A stretch of 17,464 nt of DNA, taken from contig JAMONK010000030.1 in NCBI GenBank assembly GCA_027065835.1, forward strand, positions 1-17,464, read 5' to 3'. The notes beneath the pieces are model-generated. The model worked only from the letters and a program-made list of their open reading frames with translations, searched no databases and had not been told where the DNA came from. Below are positions 1 to 6,318 of this stretch, in pieces (positions within the stretch are counted from its first letter, which is position 1; every line of letters starts with the position of its first letter). The position numbers were made by a program, and so were the translations under genes. This DNA is from Thermococcus sp. Lineage in GTDB: Archaea > Methanobacteriota_B > Thermococci > Thermococcales > Thermococcaceae.

Positions 1-1546
1 AGGTCCAGTAGCGGCCCTGAATTGGGAGCGGTATGTAGTTGCCTATCGCCCAGTACATCGTCGGCGTCATCTCACCGTCCTCGCCGAGCGGCGTGAAGAC
101 GGCGTAGTCCTTGAAGCTTTCGCCGTACTTCAGCCTGTCCTTGAACCTCTCATCGAGTAATCTGCTCGCCTTTCTCTTTCCGAGACCGATCATCCTTGCT
201 ATCTCGTTCTCGGCAAAGGCCACGCGGTGGGCAAGCTCCGCTACGAGTTTGGCGTTGATCTCACTTGTCTCGACAGGCTTTTCGAGGAGGGCTTCCTTCG
301 TGAACTCGGGCTTGCCGCTGAGACCGACTTCCTCCGGCTCCAGCAGGCCGCGGTGCACGAGCTCAAGGATCCACGCCGCGGTCCCTCCGAACTCTATCGC
401 GTCGAAGCCCATGGCGTCAACTGCGGGAACGCTTATATCGCTCGCTCTAAGGGTTATAACCCCACTGAGCGGGCCGTTTGCCTCCCTTGGCTCGTACTCG
501 ATGTGGTGGCCGTTGGCGTACTTCTTGCACACGACGGGACAGGGCTCGCCGCAGGTAGTCCAGTTCTTGGTCTCTATTGCCTCCTTGTTGAAAGGCTCCC
601 AGTAGTGTTTCATTATTGCCTCGTGGATCTTTATGCGCTCCTCTTTCTCTATGTAGGGCATACTCCAGTTTAGTATCGGAACGAAGTCGCCCTCGGCCGG
701 GTAGTTGCCGCCGAAGGTTCCGCCGGTGTTGAGCTTTGGGTTGAAGCGGTACTTGGTGGTCTTTTCACTTATGATCTCGTTGTAGGGCTTCTTGTGTACG
801 CCCTCAACGATGCCCTTGGAGGTTTTGAAGTTGCCTATGTCCTCGCCAGGGAAGTTTCTCCTCCTCGGCTTTCCACCGAAGATTATTCCGACGACGTTGT
901 GGGCGCGGAGGAGAACGCTTCCGGACCCGCCTCGCGCCGCCCAGTCCTCGCTGCCTACGAGCCTCTCGCCCTTCCGCAGGGCCTGGGAGAAGATGCCACC
1001 GTAGTTGGTGTTGAGGGCGGCCGGTCCGACGACGGCTATGCGGTACTCGAAGTCGAGGTTCTTTCCAAAGGTATCGATGAGGTACTGGGTAAGCGCGTAG
1101 ACACCTTCCTCCCCCTTGTAGCCCCTCCAGATCTCAACGACCCTTTCGAGTTCCAGCTCGTGGAGTTCTGTCCTGACGTTCTCGCCATCGTTGTAGAGGA
1201 TAACAACGACCGGTTTCTCAGCCTTTCCCTCGAAGGTAACGAAGTCAACCCCGACGTTCTTAAAGGCGTAGGCGGCCCCACCCATCGCGGATGGAAACAG
1301 GGTTCCGTAGAGCGGTGAGCGGAAGAAGAACATCAGTCTGTGTGCACCTGGGAGAATCGAGCCGGCAAAGGGACCCATCCCCATTATCGTAACGTTCTTT
1401 GGATCATAGGGGTCAATACTGTGTGTGCCCAACTTCTCGTGGACTTCCAGGCCGTAGTCGATGACCCCATGTATCCCTTCTCTCTCCATCTCCTCGCTAT
1501 CCACTTTCCCCTCGTCCAGATCGATGTGCATGACCGTGAACTTCAT
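1..1546 (-). CDS. gor: Glyceraldehyde-3-phosphate:ferredoxin oxidoreductase (GAPOR), C-terminus cut by window edge
   Basis: Tungsten- and iron-sulfur-dependent enzyme of the aldehyde ferredoxin oxidoreductase family. It oxidises glyceraldehyde-3-phosphate to 3-phosphoglycerate with ferredoxin in the modified Embden-Meyerhof pathway of Thermococcales. Only about 515 residues are in the window; remembered GAPOR proteins have about 650, so the C-terminal part is missing. The N-terminus begins MKFTVMHIDLDEGKV and is followed by the family stretches GAHRLMFFFRSPLYG and SAMGGAAYAFKNVGVDF. Cys332, Cys336 and Cys340 (CGEPCPVVC) are the first cubane-cluster ligands. The sequence resembles GAPOR more than AOR or FOR because of the PSAMGGAAY and GEPCPVVCKK blocks. 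The ATG at 1544-1546 is preceded by GAGGTGAT with 4 bases of spacing. The FBPase gene lies upstream on the same strand, but this gene has its own promoter. The GAPOR call is strong from remembered similarity. Confidence 0.93.
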   Translation of the reverse strand, partial: MKFTVMHIDLDEGKVDSEEMEREGIHGVIDYGLEVHEKLGTHSIDPYDPKNVTIMGMGPFAGSILPGAHRLMFFFRSPLYGTLFPSAMGGAAYAFKNVGVDFVTFEGKAEKPVVVILYNDGENVRTELHELELERVVEIWRGYKGEEGVYALTQYLIDTFGKNLDFEYRIAVVGPAALNTNYGGIFSQALRKGERLVGSEDWAARGGSGSVLLRAHNVVGIIFGGKPRRRNFPGEDIGNFKTSKGIVEGVHKKPYNEIISEKTTKYRFNPKLNTGGTFGGNYPAEGDFVPILNWSMPYIEKEERIKIHEAIMKHYWEPFNKEAIETKNWTTCGEPCPVVCKKYANGHHIEYEPREANGPLSGVITLRASDISVPAVDAMGFDAIEFGGTAAWILELVHRGLLEPEEVGLSGKPEFTKEALLEKPVETSEINAKLVAELAHRVAFAENEIARMIGLGKRKASRLLDERFKDRLKYGESFKDYAVFTPLGEDGEMTPTMYWAIGNYIPLPIQGRYWT

Positions 1547-1562
1547 CACCATCACCTCAGTG

Positions 1563-1579
1563 TATCACTCCAAGTGTTA
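1563..1579 (-). promoter_or_regulatory. Thermococcales glycolytic motif (TGM) in the GAPOR promoter
   Basis: The plus strand reads TATCACTCCAAGTGTTA. It matches the known TGM consensus TATCAC-N5-GTGATA at 11 of 12 fixed positions. The site sits between the TATA box and the GAPOR start codon, over the predicted transcription start. In Thermococcus, the TrmB-like regulator Tgr (TrmBL1 in Pyrococcus) bound downstream of TATA represses glycolytic genes in the absence of sugar. That fits GAPOR; binding here is inferred. Confidence 0.85.
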
Positions 1580-1591
1580 TCTCTCTTGTGG

Positions 1592-1603
1592 AAAATATTT
1601 AAG
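1592..1603 (-). promoter_or_regulatory. TATA box for GAPOR
   Basis: Minus-strand reading CTTAAATATTTT is centred about 50 bases before the GAPOR ATG, giving a leader of roughly 25 bases that carries the TGM and the ribosome binding site. A second TATA-like stretch (CTTTATA on the minus strand, near 1642-1648) lies further upstream and could be an alternative. Confidence 0.7.
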
Positions 1604-1670
1604 GCTTCCGATTGAAGCCACCGGGAGAATAGGATGGTGGGGTATAAAGCTCTTACTCAAAGATTAATGG

Positions 1671-1676
1671 AAAAAA
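1671..1676 (-). terminator. T-tract after the FBPase stop codon
   Basis: Six consecutive T on the minus strand begin 4 bases after the FBPase TGA, flanked by CC on both sides. Oligo-T runs on the non-template strand suffice for intrinsic termination by archaeal RNA polymerase. This would separate FBPase from the downstream GAPOR transcript. Confidence 0.45.
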
Positions 1677-1680
1677 GGAA

Positions 1681-2808
1681 TCACTCAATTTTCTTAAACC
1701 TGTCCTCAAGCCTCTGGAGGACACCTGGGAGGGTGGTGTACTCCATGTCTTCCATCGGGAGCCTGTGGGGTTCGAACGGGCCGTGCCTGCGCATGTACTC
1801 GGCGATCTCAACGGCTTTCTGCCTGGCCCCGTCGAAGGCCGGGTCGTCGAAGAGGTCAACCGGGCCAACGAGCTTTCCTTCCCGGCTTATCTGCCAGCCG
1901 AGGGCAACGACCCTCGGGGGACCGTCGAACCTGGTCGGGTTGGCCTGGTGCATTGGAACCGGCATTATCGGGCCGTTGTGTGAACCCCTCATCCAGCCGC
2001 TGACCAGGTGCGGGAAGGCGAAGGGCTCGAGAACCTCTCCAAGGGCTGGAAGGCCGCTCTGGGCTCTTACGATAGCTACCGGGTCGTCCTTTCCAACGTA
2101 CTCTCCGGCTATCTCGTAGAGCTTCTCGGTGCTGATGACGGCGACCGGCTCGTCCTTGGCTATCTTGTGGCCCTCCTTCGGGAAGACGCGCTTGATGACG
2201 TAGCGGCTCTTGGCTCCGATGAGGGCGAGGAGGTCGTAGACTTCCTCCGGGGTGTTGAGGATCACGCGCTTGTGCTCCTTTATGTCCCAGACCTCAAAGC
2301 GGAAGCCCATGTGCATGTTGGGGTCGATGACGAGGCCGGCTGTGTTGAAGGGATCCGCGAACATCCTGAATATCGGAAGGTTAAAAGCGCCGGGCTCGGT
2401 CTTGTCCATGTGGAAGGTAACTATCGGCTCGCTCTTCCGGAGGGTTATCTCCATCTCGGCTATTCCCGGGCCCATTCCCCTTATGTTGCCACTGAAGGCG
2501 TCTTTCAGAAGGTCCTGGCCGGCACCGTAGAGGCCGAGCTCCTTGGCGACCTCCGTAGCTTTCTCAAAGGCCTTCCATGCCAGCCCGTGTATCTCTGAGC
2601 TGTCAACGCCCTTCCTGTGGGTCATGATGAGCTGAAGGTCATCGCCGCATGTGGCAACGTAGAAGTCGATTATCGTACCCTCTTCCACTGCTTTTGAGAG
2701 AACCTCCTCCGCGGTTTCGACCAGCTGGGGGTGCACCCTGGAGTGCCCCGGCCATCCACCGATGTCCGCCTTGATAACACTGATAGTAATCTTATCTCCA
2801 ACTGCCAT
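1681..2808 (-). CDS. fbp: Fructose-1,6-bisphosphate aldolase/phosphatase (bifunctional archaeal type)
   Basis: 375 residues, the usual length for FBPA/P. The one enzyme condenses dihydroxyacetone phosphate with glyceraldehyde-3-phosphate and dephosphorylates the product to fructose-6-phosphate, committing flux to gluconeogenesis. Visible family features: the N-terminal metal/phosphate motif KADIGGWPGHSRVHP (Asp15, His22), the Asp56-Asp57 pair in TCGDDLQL, the stretch YVGKDDP whose Lys240 is the probable Schiff-base lysine, and the conserved SGWMRGSHNGP segment. The reading frame extends to a GTG at 2817. The ATG at 2806-2808 is preferred because GGTGAT lies 4 bases before it and the protein then starts MAVGDKITIS like its relatives. 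It lies just upstream of GAPOR on the same strand, an order I also recall from T. kodakarensis. No essential residue appears to be missing. Confidence 0.95.
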   Translation of the reverse strand: MAVGDKITISVIKADIGGWPGHSRVHPQLVETAEEVLSKAVEEGTIIDFYVATCGDDLQLIMTHRKGVDSSEIHGLAWKAFEKATEVAKELGLYGAGQDLLKDAFSGNIRGMGPGIAEMEITLRKSEPIVTFHMDKTEPGAFNLPIFRMFADPFNTAGLVIDPNMHMGFRFEVWDIKEHKRVILNTPEEVYDLLALIGAKSRYVIKRVFPKEGHKIAKDEPVAVISTEKLYEIAGEYVGKDDPVAIVRAQSGLPALGEVLEPFAFPHLVSGWMRGSHNGPIMPVPMHQANPTRFDGPPRVVALGWQISREGKLVGPVDLFDDPAFDGARQKAVEIAEYMRRHGPFEPHRLPMEDMEYTTLPGVLQRLEDRFKKIE

Positions 2809-2840
2809 GGCAATCACCGGTAACCTTAACCACTTTTATG

Positions 2841-2849
2841 CTTATAAAA
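2841..2849 (-). promoter_or_regulatory. TATA box for FBPase
   Basis: Minus-strand TTTTATAAG lies about 35 bases before the FBPase ATG and predicts a leader of about 12 bases, just long enough for the GGTGAT ribosome binding site. Confidence 0.75.
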
Positions 2850-2855
2850 CGTTAA

Positions 2856-2872
2856 TATCACCGTCGATGATA
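2856..2872 (-). promoter_or_regulatory. TGM upstream of the FBPase TATA box
   Basis: The plus strand reads TATCACCGTCGATGATA, 11 of 12 matches to TATCAC-N5-GTGATA. It lies 6 bases upstream of the TATA box. This is the activating arrangement known for gluconeogenic genes under Tgr, the mirror image of the GAPOR site in this window. Confidence 0.85.
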
Positions 2873-2879
2873 CGCAAAA

Positions 2880-3208
2880 AGACGTCAAAACTCGGCTCAA
2901 GGAAGAAATAAGAGAACTCAGTCGCAGACATCAGTCCAGCCAGACTCCTCCTTGGCGACCTGTTGCTTCCTTATCAAAGGCTCAAGAACTCAATCATGCA
3001 CCACTGAATCCAGGTTTTGAAAGGGGTTTGGCTCCAAACTCACATGTTTCGGGAGGTTTCAGCCATTTTTGCACCCGGAGGCGCCTTTAAAGAATGAAAC
3101 ATTTTCAAGGCTGTACTTGGAGAATAAACCCCCCAGTAAACCTCATTGTTCTAAAGTGCACGGACTATAAAACCTGCCTCGCATTTTCTCTAGAAAAGTT
3201 TGCTGATG
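2880..3208. other. Intergenic stretch of about 330 bases without a convincing gene
   Basis: No open frame with a ribosome binding site is supported. The minus strand contains a gene-like but stop-interrupted frame (separate entry). A C-T4-C-T run on the minus strand near 3191-3199, about 10 bases past the tRNA-Gly CCA, could terminate the tRNA. The plus strand has isolated TATA-like words (ACTATAAAAC near 3164-3173) with nothing recognisable downstream. Confidence 0.5.
2918..3065 (-). pseudogene. Possible decayed coding fragment, function unknown
   Basis: Read on the minus strand from about 3065 to the TGA at 2918-2920, one frame gives NLPKHVSLEPNPFQNLDSVV, then HD, an in-frame TGA, and VLEPLIRKQQVAKEESGW followed by TDVCD. 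The composition looks protein-like, unlike random intergenic DNA, and one base change would remove the internal stop. Further upstream the same frame continues past another TGA. There is no ribosome binding site or good start. It could be the relic of a gene lost beside the tRNA, or chance. I do not recognise the family. Confidence 0.25.
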
Positions 3209-3286
3209 TGGTGCGGTGGCCGGGATTCGAACCCGGGTTACCGGCTTGGGAGGCCGGTGTCCTAGACCAGGCTAGACTACCACCGC
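3209..3286 (-). tRNA. tRNA-Gly (anticodon CCC)
   Basis: The minus strand folds as a full cloverleaf. The acceptor arms are GCGGTGG at the 5' end and CCACCGC at the 3' end, with discriminator A. The anticodon arm is CCGGC-CTCCCAA-GCCGG with anticodon CCC, and the T arm contains GGTTCGAATCC. The CCA end is encoded (3209-3211). Without CCA it is 75 nt. No intron is visible. Confidence 0.95.
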
Positions 3287-3310
3287 GCGATACGTATAAC
3301 CCATCCAGAA

Positions 3311-3321
3311 TTTAAAAGCTT
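3311..3321 (-). promoter_or_regulatory. TATA box for tRNA-Gly
   Basis: Minus-strand AAGCTTTTAAA lies about 25-30 bases upstream of the mature tRNA 5' end, the expected archaeal spacing. Confidence 0.7.
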
Positions 3322-3322
3322 T

Positions 3323-3344
3323 ACCGTTCCCACCTGGGAACGGT
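3323..3344. repeat. Perfect 10-bp inverted repeat with 2-base centre
   Basis: ACCGTTCCCA (3323-3332), CC, then TGGGAACGGT (3335-3344). It lies 8 bases beyond the Lrp-gene stop and immediately upstream of the tRNA-Gly TATA box on the minus strand. It could fold as a hairpin at the 3' end of the Lrp mRNA or serve as a protein-binding palindrome at the tRNA promoter. Confidence 0.7.
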
Positions 3345-3352
3345 CCCCGTCC

Positions 3353-3778
3353 TCACTTGAGCTTCTCCAGTATTATCGCGGGGCAGACTTTCGTGACGCC
3401 ATCGATGTGCCCTATCCTGTTTGATATGATGTCCGAGAGGTCCTCCCCATCCCTGGCCCAGACTTCCGCCATTATCATGTGGTCCCCGCTGGTGAGGTAA
3501 ACGTCCTTTATAAATTCGAACTCCTTGAGCTTCTCGGCAACCTCGAATATCTTCTCCGGTAGGGTGTCCACCCCTGTGAGGCTCACCAGATTGTACCCCA
3601 GCTTTGAGGGGTTTACCACGATGGTGTACTGCCTTATTACCCCCGCCTTCTCCAGGGCGCTTACCCTTTTTCTAACAGCGGTCTCGCTTATGCCCAGGAC
3701 CTTGGCTATCTCCGTGAAGGGTGTGCGGGCATCTTTCGTTAACATCTCGATTATGATCTTGTCCCTTTCGTCGAGCAT
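3353..3778 (-). CDS. Lrp/AsnC (feast/famine) family transcriptional regulator
   Basis: 141-residue DNA-binding protein, the typical length for the family. Residues about 1-60 form the N-terminal winged helix-turn-helix, with recognition helix around [18 protein letters not shown]. Residues about 64-141 form the RAM ligand-binding and assembly domain, with the TSGDHMIMA turn (96-104) and ending [11 protein letters not shown]. Such proteins form dimers and octamers and often sense amino acids. Three near-adjacent starts exist; ATG 3776-3778 has GGTGAT at 4 bases spacing, so it is chosen over the GTG at 3787. The palindrome at its promoter suggests autoregulation. The target genes and effector cannot be read from sequence. 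Confidence 0.9.
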   Translation of the reverse strand: MLDERDKIIIEMLTKDARTPFTEIAKVLGISETAVRKRVSALEKAGVIRQYTIVVNPSKLGYNLVSLTGVDTLPEKIFEVAEKLKEFEFIKDVYLTSGDHMIMAEVWARDGEDLSDIISNRIGHIDGVTKVCPAIILEKLK

Positions 3779-3810
3779 TTTCATCACCTTATCAATTTTT
3801 ATGCGGTGAG

Positions 3811-3834
3811 AGTATATTAAGTTTTTGAACTTAA
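3811..3834 (-). promoter_or_regulatory. TATA box and overlapping palindromic operator of the Lrp gene
   Basis: Minus-strand TTAATATACT (about 3811-3820) is a TATA element about 39 bases before the ATG at 3778. The palindrome TTAAGTT-TTTG-AACTTAA (3817-3834) overlaps its upstream side, covering the BRE position. Such A/T-rich interrupted palindromes are typical Lrp-family sites, so negative autoregulation is plausible. Confidence 0.6.
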
Positions 3835-3845
3835 TGGTTCCCTAT

Positions 3846-5096
3846 TTAAACTTTAGCCTTGAGTTTGACAACCGTCTCCACGTGTGGTGTGTGCGGGAAC
3901 ATGTCCAGACCCACAGCGTGGACTATCCTGTATCTCTCCAGGAGGGCGTCCAGGTTCTGCTTTAGGGTTTTGGGATTGCAGGACACGTAAACGATATTTT
4001 CGGGCGCGTCCTTCAGGATTTTCTTGACCAGTTTTGGATGAAGCCCGGCCCGGGGCGGGTCCAGGACAACGGTGTCGTACTCCGCCAGGTCCTTGACATC
4101 CCGGTCCTCCCCCACCATGAATGTCGCATTAACCCCGTTCAATTCGGTGTTTCTCCTGGCCATCTCCACTGCAAAGGGATTAACCTCAACCCCCTCAACC
4201 TTGAAACCCCTCTTCGCTAGATAAACCCCGAAGGTTCCGACGCCGGAGTACAGGTCAAGAACCCTCTCCCCCTCGCTGAGTTCTGCCACTTCCTCAACGA
4301 GGTTTACGGCCTGATGGCTGTTGGTCTGGAAGAAACTGTTCGGATGGATCAGATAAACAGTATCCCCGAGTTTTTCTCGTATGAACTCCCTCCCCCAGGC
4401 CCTCCGAACTTCCCCGTAGGAAACGTCGCTTGGAGTTCTGTTAACGCTCCAGTACACGGAGTCCGCGTAGTCAAAGTACTCCGGAAACGCCTCCGGTAGC
4501 ACTCCCTCGCTCGTTACCAGGTTCACCATGAGCTCCCCGGTGAACTTGCCCTCTCTGATGACCACATAGCGTAAGAACCCCTCGTTTCGCCGGATGTTGT
4601 ACAGTGATGGGCGGTGGTCTTCGATGAACTCACGAAGTGAGCGAAGAACCTTGGCACTTGATGGACCGAACACCGGGCATTCCTCTATGTCCACGGCATC
4701 CCACCACGTTCCCCTCCTCCTAAAGCCTGTTCCGCGCGTTGACACCACGACGTCAATGCGGTTCCTGTGGCCGTATATCCTGGGGGATGGGATGACTTCC
4801 ACCTCCGTACCCAGAAGGTTGGATAACCTCTCCGACTTGAACTTCACCTGCTCCTTGTACGGAAGGTGTTGCAGGGTGCATCCTCCGCATTTCCCAAAGT
4901 ACGGGCACGCGGGTTCCGTCCTTAGTGCTGAGGGCTCGATTACATCGTACTCGGTGGCTATGAGCCTGCGCTTCTTACGACGCCATCTCCTTACCTCAAC
5001 AACGTCCCCGGGAGTGGTGAACGGGATGTGGAACTCCCTCTCCAGTGTGAGCACTCCAAGCCCTTCATCGTCCAGCCTCTCTATCTTTCCCCTCAT
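3846..5096 (-). CDS. S-adenosylmethionine-dependent RNA m5U methyltransferase (TrmA/RumA family, Fe-S type)
   Basis: 416 residues. It methylates carbon 5 of a uridine in RNA. Archaeal members act on tRNA U54 or on 23S rRNA, and the target is not decided by the motifs visible here. An N-terminal TRAM-like domain (1-55) is followed by Fe-S ligands Cys64, Cys70, Cys73 and Cys140 (CPYFGKCGGC...CPVFG), an RNA-binding central region, the NSFFQTN motif (254-260), SAM motif DLYSGVGTFG (281-290), LDPPRAG (345-351), the catalytic cysteine in VSCNPKTL (Cys373) and the general-base region HVETV (Glu407). All key residues are present. Start: the TATA box TTTATAAGG lies 27 bases before the ATG and there is no ribosome binding site, so the mRNA is probably leaderless. 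The left neighbour is the Lrp gene, 67 bases away. Confidence 0.92.
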   Translation of the reverse strand: MRGKIERLDDEGLGVLTLEREFHIPFTTPGDVVEVRRWRRKKRRLIATEYDVIEPSALRTEPACPYFGKCGGCTLQHLPYKEQVKFKSERLSNLLGTEVEVIPSPRIYGHRNRIDVVVSTRGTGFRRRGTWWDAVDIEECPVFGPSSAKVLRSLREFIEDHRPSLYNIRRNEGFLRYVVIREGKFTGELMVNLVTSEGVLPEAFPEYFDYADSVYWSVNRTPSDVSYGEVRRAWGREFIREKLGDTVYLIHPNSFFQTNSHQAVNLVEEVAELSEGERVLDLYSGVGTFGVYLAKRGFKVEGVEVNPFAVEMARRNTELNGVNATFMVGEDRDVKDLAEYDTVVLDPPRAGLHPKLVKKILKDAPENIVYVSCNPKTLKQNLDALLERYRIVHAVGLDMFPHTPHVETVVKLKAKV

Positions 5097-5117
5097 ATGC
5101 GACGGTTTCCGAAGCGC

Positions 5118-5128
5118 CTTATAAACCT
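5118..5128 (-). promoter_or_regulatory. TATA box for the m5U methyltransferase gene (leaderless)
   Basis: Minus-strand GGTTTATAAGG is centred 27 bases before the ATG at 5096, placing the transcription start at or within 3 bases of the start codon. No GGTGAT-like sequence is present between them. Confidence 0.65.
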
Positions 5129-5202
5129 CACCTTGAATGGATGGCGGATTCTATCCAGGAAGGTTTATTAGGGATAAGAAAGAGAATACTACGGTGCCTT
5201 CA

Positions 5203-5418
5203 ATGCTGGGCCGACGCAAGGATGTAGTTTACAGGGTTCTCGCTACCAAAAAGAGGGCGGTGGCCCTTCAGCATCTGAGCTCGGAGCTGGAGACTCCAAT
5301 GCCCACGGTTCTTGAAACCGTCCGGCAGCTTGAATCCGACGGTTTAGTCGAGGTCTTCTACGGTCAAAAAAAGGCCAGGGTTATGGTCAGGGCGAAGACC
5401 CTGGAAGACTACGTTTGA
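5203..5418 (+). CDS. Small winged-helix DNA-binding protein
   Basis: 71 residues starting MLGRRKDVVYRVL. The pattern of three helices followed by a beta wing (LQHLSSELE, PMPTVLETVRQLESDGLVEV, then a basic strand KKARVMVRAK) is that of a MarR/ArsR-like winged helix; it is essentially only that domain. It has no sensor domain, so it is either a minimal regulator or an accessory protein. The frame is open from 5137. ATG 5203 is chosen because a GGTG at 5193-5196 precedes it and a TATA-like GGTTTATTAG (5162-5171) would start transcription near 5190. It lies 60 bases upstream of the MinD-like gene on the same strand and may form an operon with it. The exact function is unknown. Confidence 0.7.
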   Translation: MLGRRKDVVYRVLATKKRAVALQHLSSELETPMPTVLETVRQLESDGLVEVFYGQKKARVMVRAKTLEDYV

Positions 5419-5437
5419 ACCTTCCATCCTTCAATAA

Positions 5438-5442
5438 TTTTT
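5438..5442 (+). terminator. Possible T-tract between the winged-helix and MinD-like genes
   Basis: AATTTTTG follows the winged-helix gene stop by about 20 bases. The run of five T is short, and a TATA-like CTAAATAAG follows directly (5445-5453), so either partial termination or a second start is possible. Weak evidence. Confidence 0.25.
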
Positions 5443-5478
5443 GTCTAAATAAGAAAAGAGCAGTTGGGAGGTTACATG

Positions 5479-6318
5479 ATGGTATCGATAATCATAACCG
5501 GCAGGGGCGGCGCCGGGAAGACGACCATGACGGCGAACCTGGGTGCGTACTTCGCCAAGAAGGGCTACAGAACGCTGGTAATAGACGGTGATCTGTACCT
5601 TCCAAAGCTGGCGTTTCACTTTGGGATATACAACCCGGCGTACAATCTCCACACCCTCATCAAGAACCCCGATATGAGGGTGGTTGAGGCCGTGTACCAC
5701 GACGTTAAGACCGGCGTGGACGTGTTGCCGGGAAGTTCAAGACTGTACGATGTCCTGGATCTCGATCAAAAACGGCTCAGGGGCATCGTGAGGGAGATTC
5801 AGAGCGGTTACCGGGTCACGATAATAGACTCGCCGGTTGGGATTCCCTTCGACACCATATCGACGTTCCGCCTCGCCCAGTATCAGCTTATAGTGATTGA
5901 GATAGAGCGTTGCCCAATACACACGGTCCACAGGATGATAGAGAACGAGGTTATGAAGCTGAAGTCCCTTGGTGAGGCCTATGGCCTTAAGGTGGGGGTG
6001 GTCATCAACAAGGTCAGGGAGTCCTCGCCCAACGTGGATGACATCGTGGACTTCCTCGAAGCCACCGTCGATGTTCCCGTCGTTGGGGTCGTGCCCTTCG
6101 ATGATAAGGTCCCGGAGGCGACCAACTACGGGAGGCCCCTCCTTGACTACGACAGCCGTGCCAGGGCATCGAAGGCCTTCTCCGAGACGGGAGAGGTGAT
6201 GAACGAGTGGATATTCGGTGAGGTAAGAAGGGAACGGGGCAACCCATTGAGGCGTCTTTACAACGCCCTCCTATCACTCCTTACCCGGCGGAGAGTCCCT
6301 GCGGGCAAAGAGTTCTGA
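5479..6318 (+). CDS. MinD/ParA-family P-loop ATPase with basic amphipathic tail
   Basis: 279 residues. The N-terminal P-loop GRGGAGKTT (8-16) has the deviant Walker A layout, with Lys14 as the P-loop lysine, but Arg9 stands where the family's signature lysine (KGGxGK) normally is. The switch region DGDLYLPKL follows at 36-44, and the Walker B-like strand TIIDSPVG is at 114-121. The late motif GVVINKVRE (173-181) and [15 protein letters not shown] (200-214) are typical of MinD-like proteins. The C-terminus [18 protein letters not shown] (255-272) is a basic amphipathic helix resembling a membrane-targeting sequence. Start: GGGAGGT (5466-5472) gives 6 bases to the ATG at 5479 and only 3 to the ATG at 5476. 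The last 45 bases overlap pyrE on the other strand. The cellular cargo is unknown; roles in division, positioning or Fe-S carrier work are all possible. Confidence 0.8.
   Translation: MVSIIITGRGGAGKTTMTANLGAYFAKKGYRTLVIDGDLYLPKLAFHFGIYNPAYNLHTLIKNPDMRVVEAVYHDVKTGVDVLPGSSRLYDVLDLDQKRLRGIVREIQSGYRVTIIDSPVGIPFDTISTFRLAQYQLIVIEIERCPIHTVHRMIENEVMKLKSLGEAYGLKVGVVINKVRESSPNVDDIVDFLEATVDVPVVGVVPFDDKVPEATNYGRPLLDYDSRARASKAFSETGEVMNEWIFGEVRRERGNPLRRLYNALLSLLTRRRVPAGKEF

Noticed and set aside
111..673. Plus-strand frames at the left edge
   Set aside because: They are shadows of the GAPOR gene, which is open on the minus strand through the left edge and carries the cofactor motifs.
2809..2817. GTG start three codons upstream of the FBPase ATG
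   Set aside because: The GTG lies within the ribosome binding site GGTGAT of the ATG at 2808, and relatives begin MAVGDKI.
2918..3065. In-frame TGA as a possible selenocysteine or recoded codon
   Set aside because: Thermococcales are not known to use selenocysteine, no insertion-element hairpin is visible, and the stop frequency in this frame is near random expectation.
3094..3315. Plus-strand frame of 73 codons between FBPase and the Lrp gene
   Set aside because: It runs through the tRNA-Gly gene on the other strand and has no ribosome binding site or coding character.
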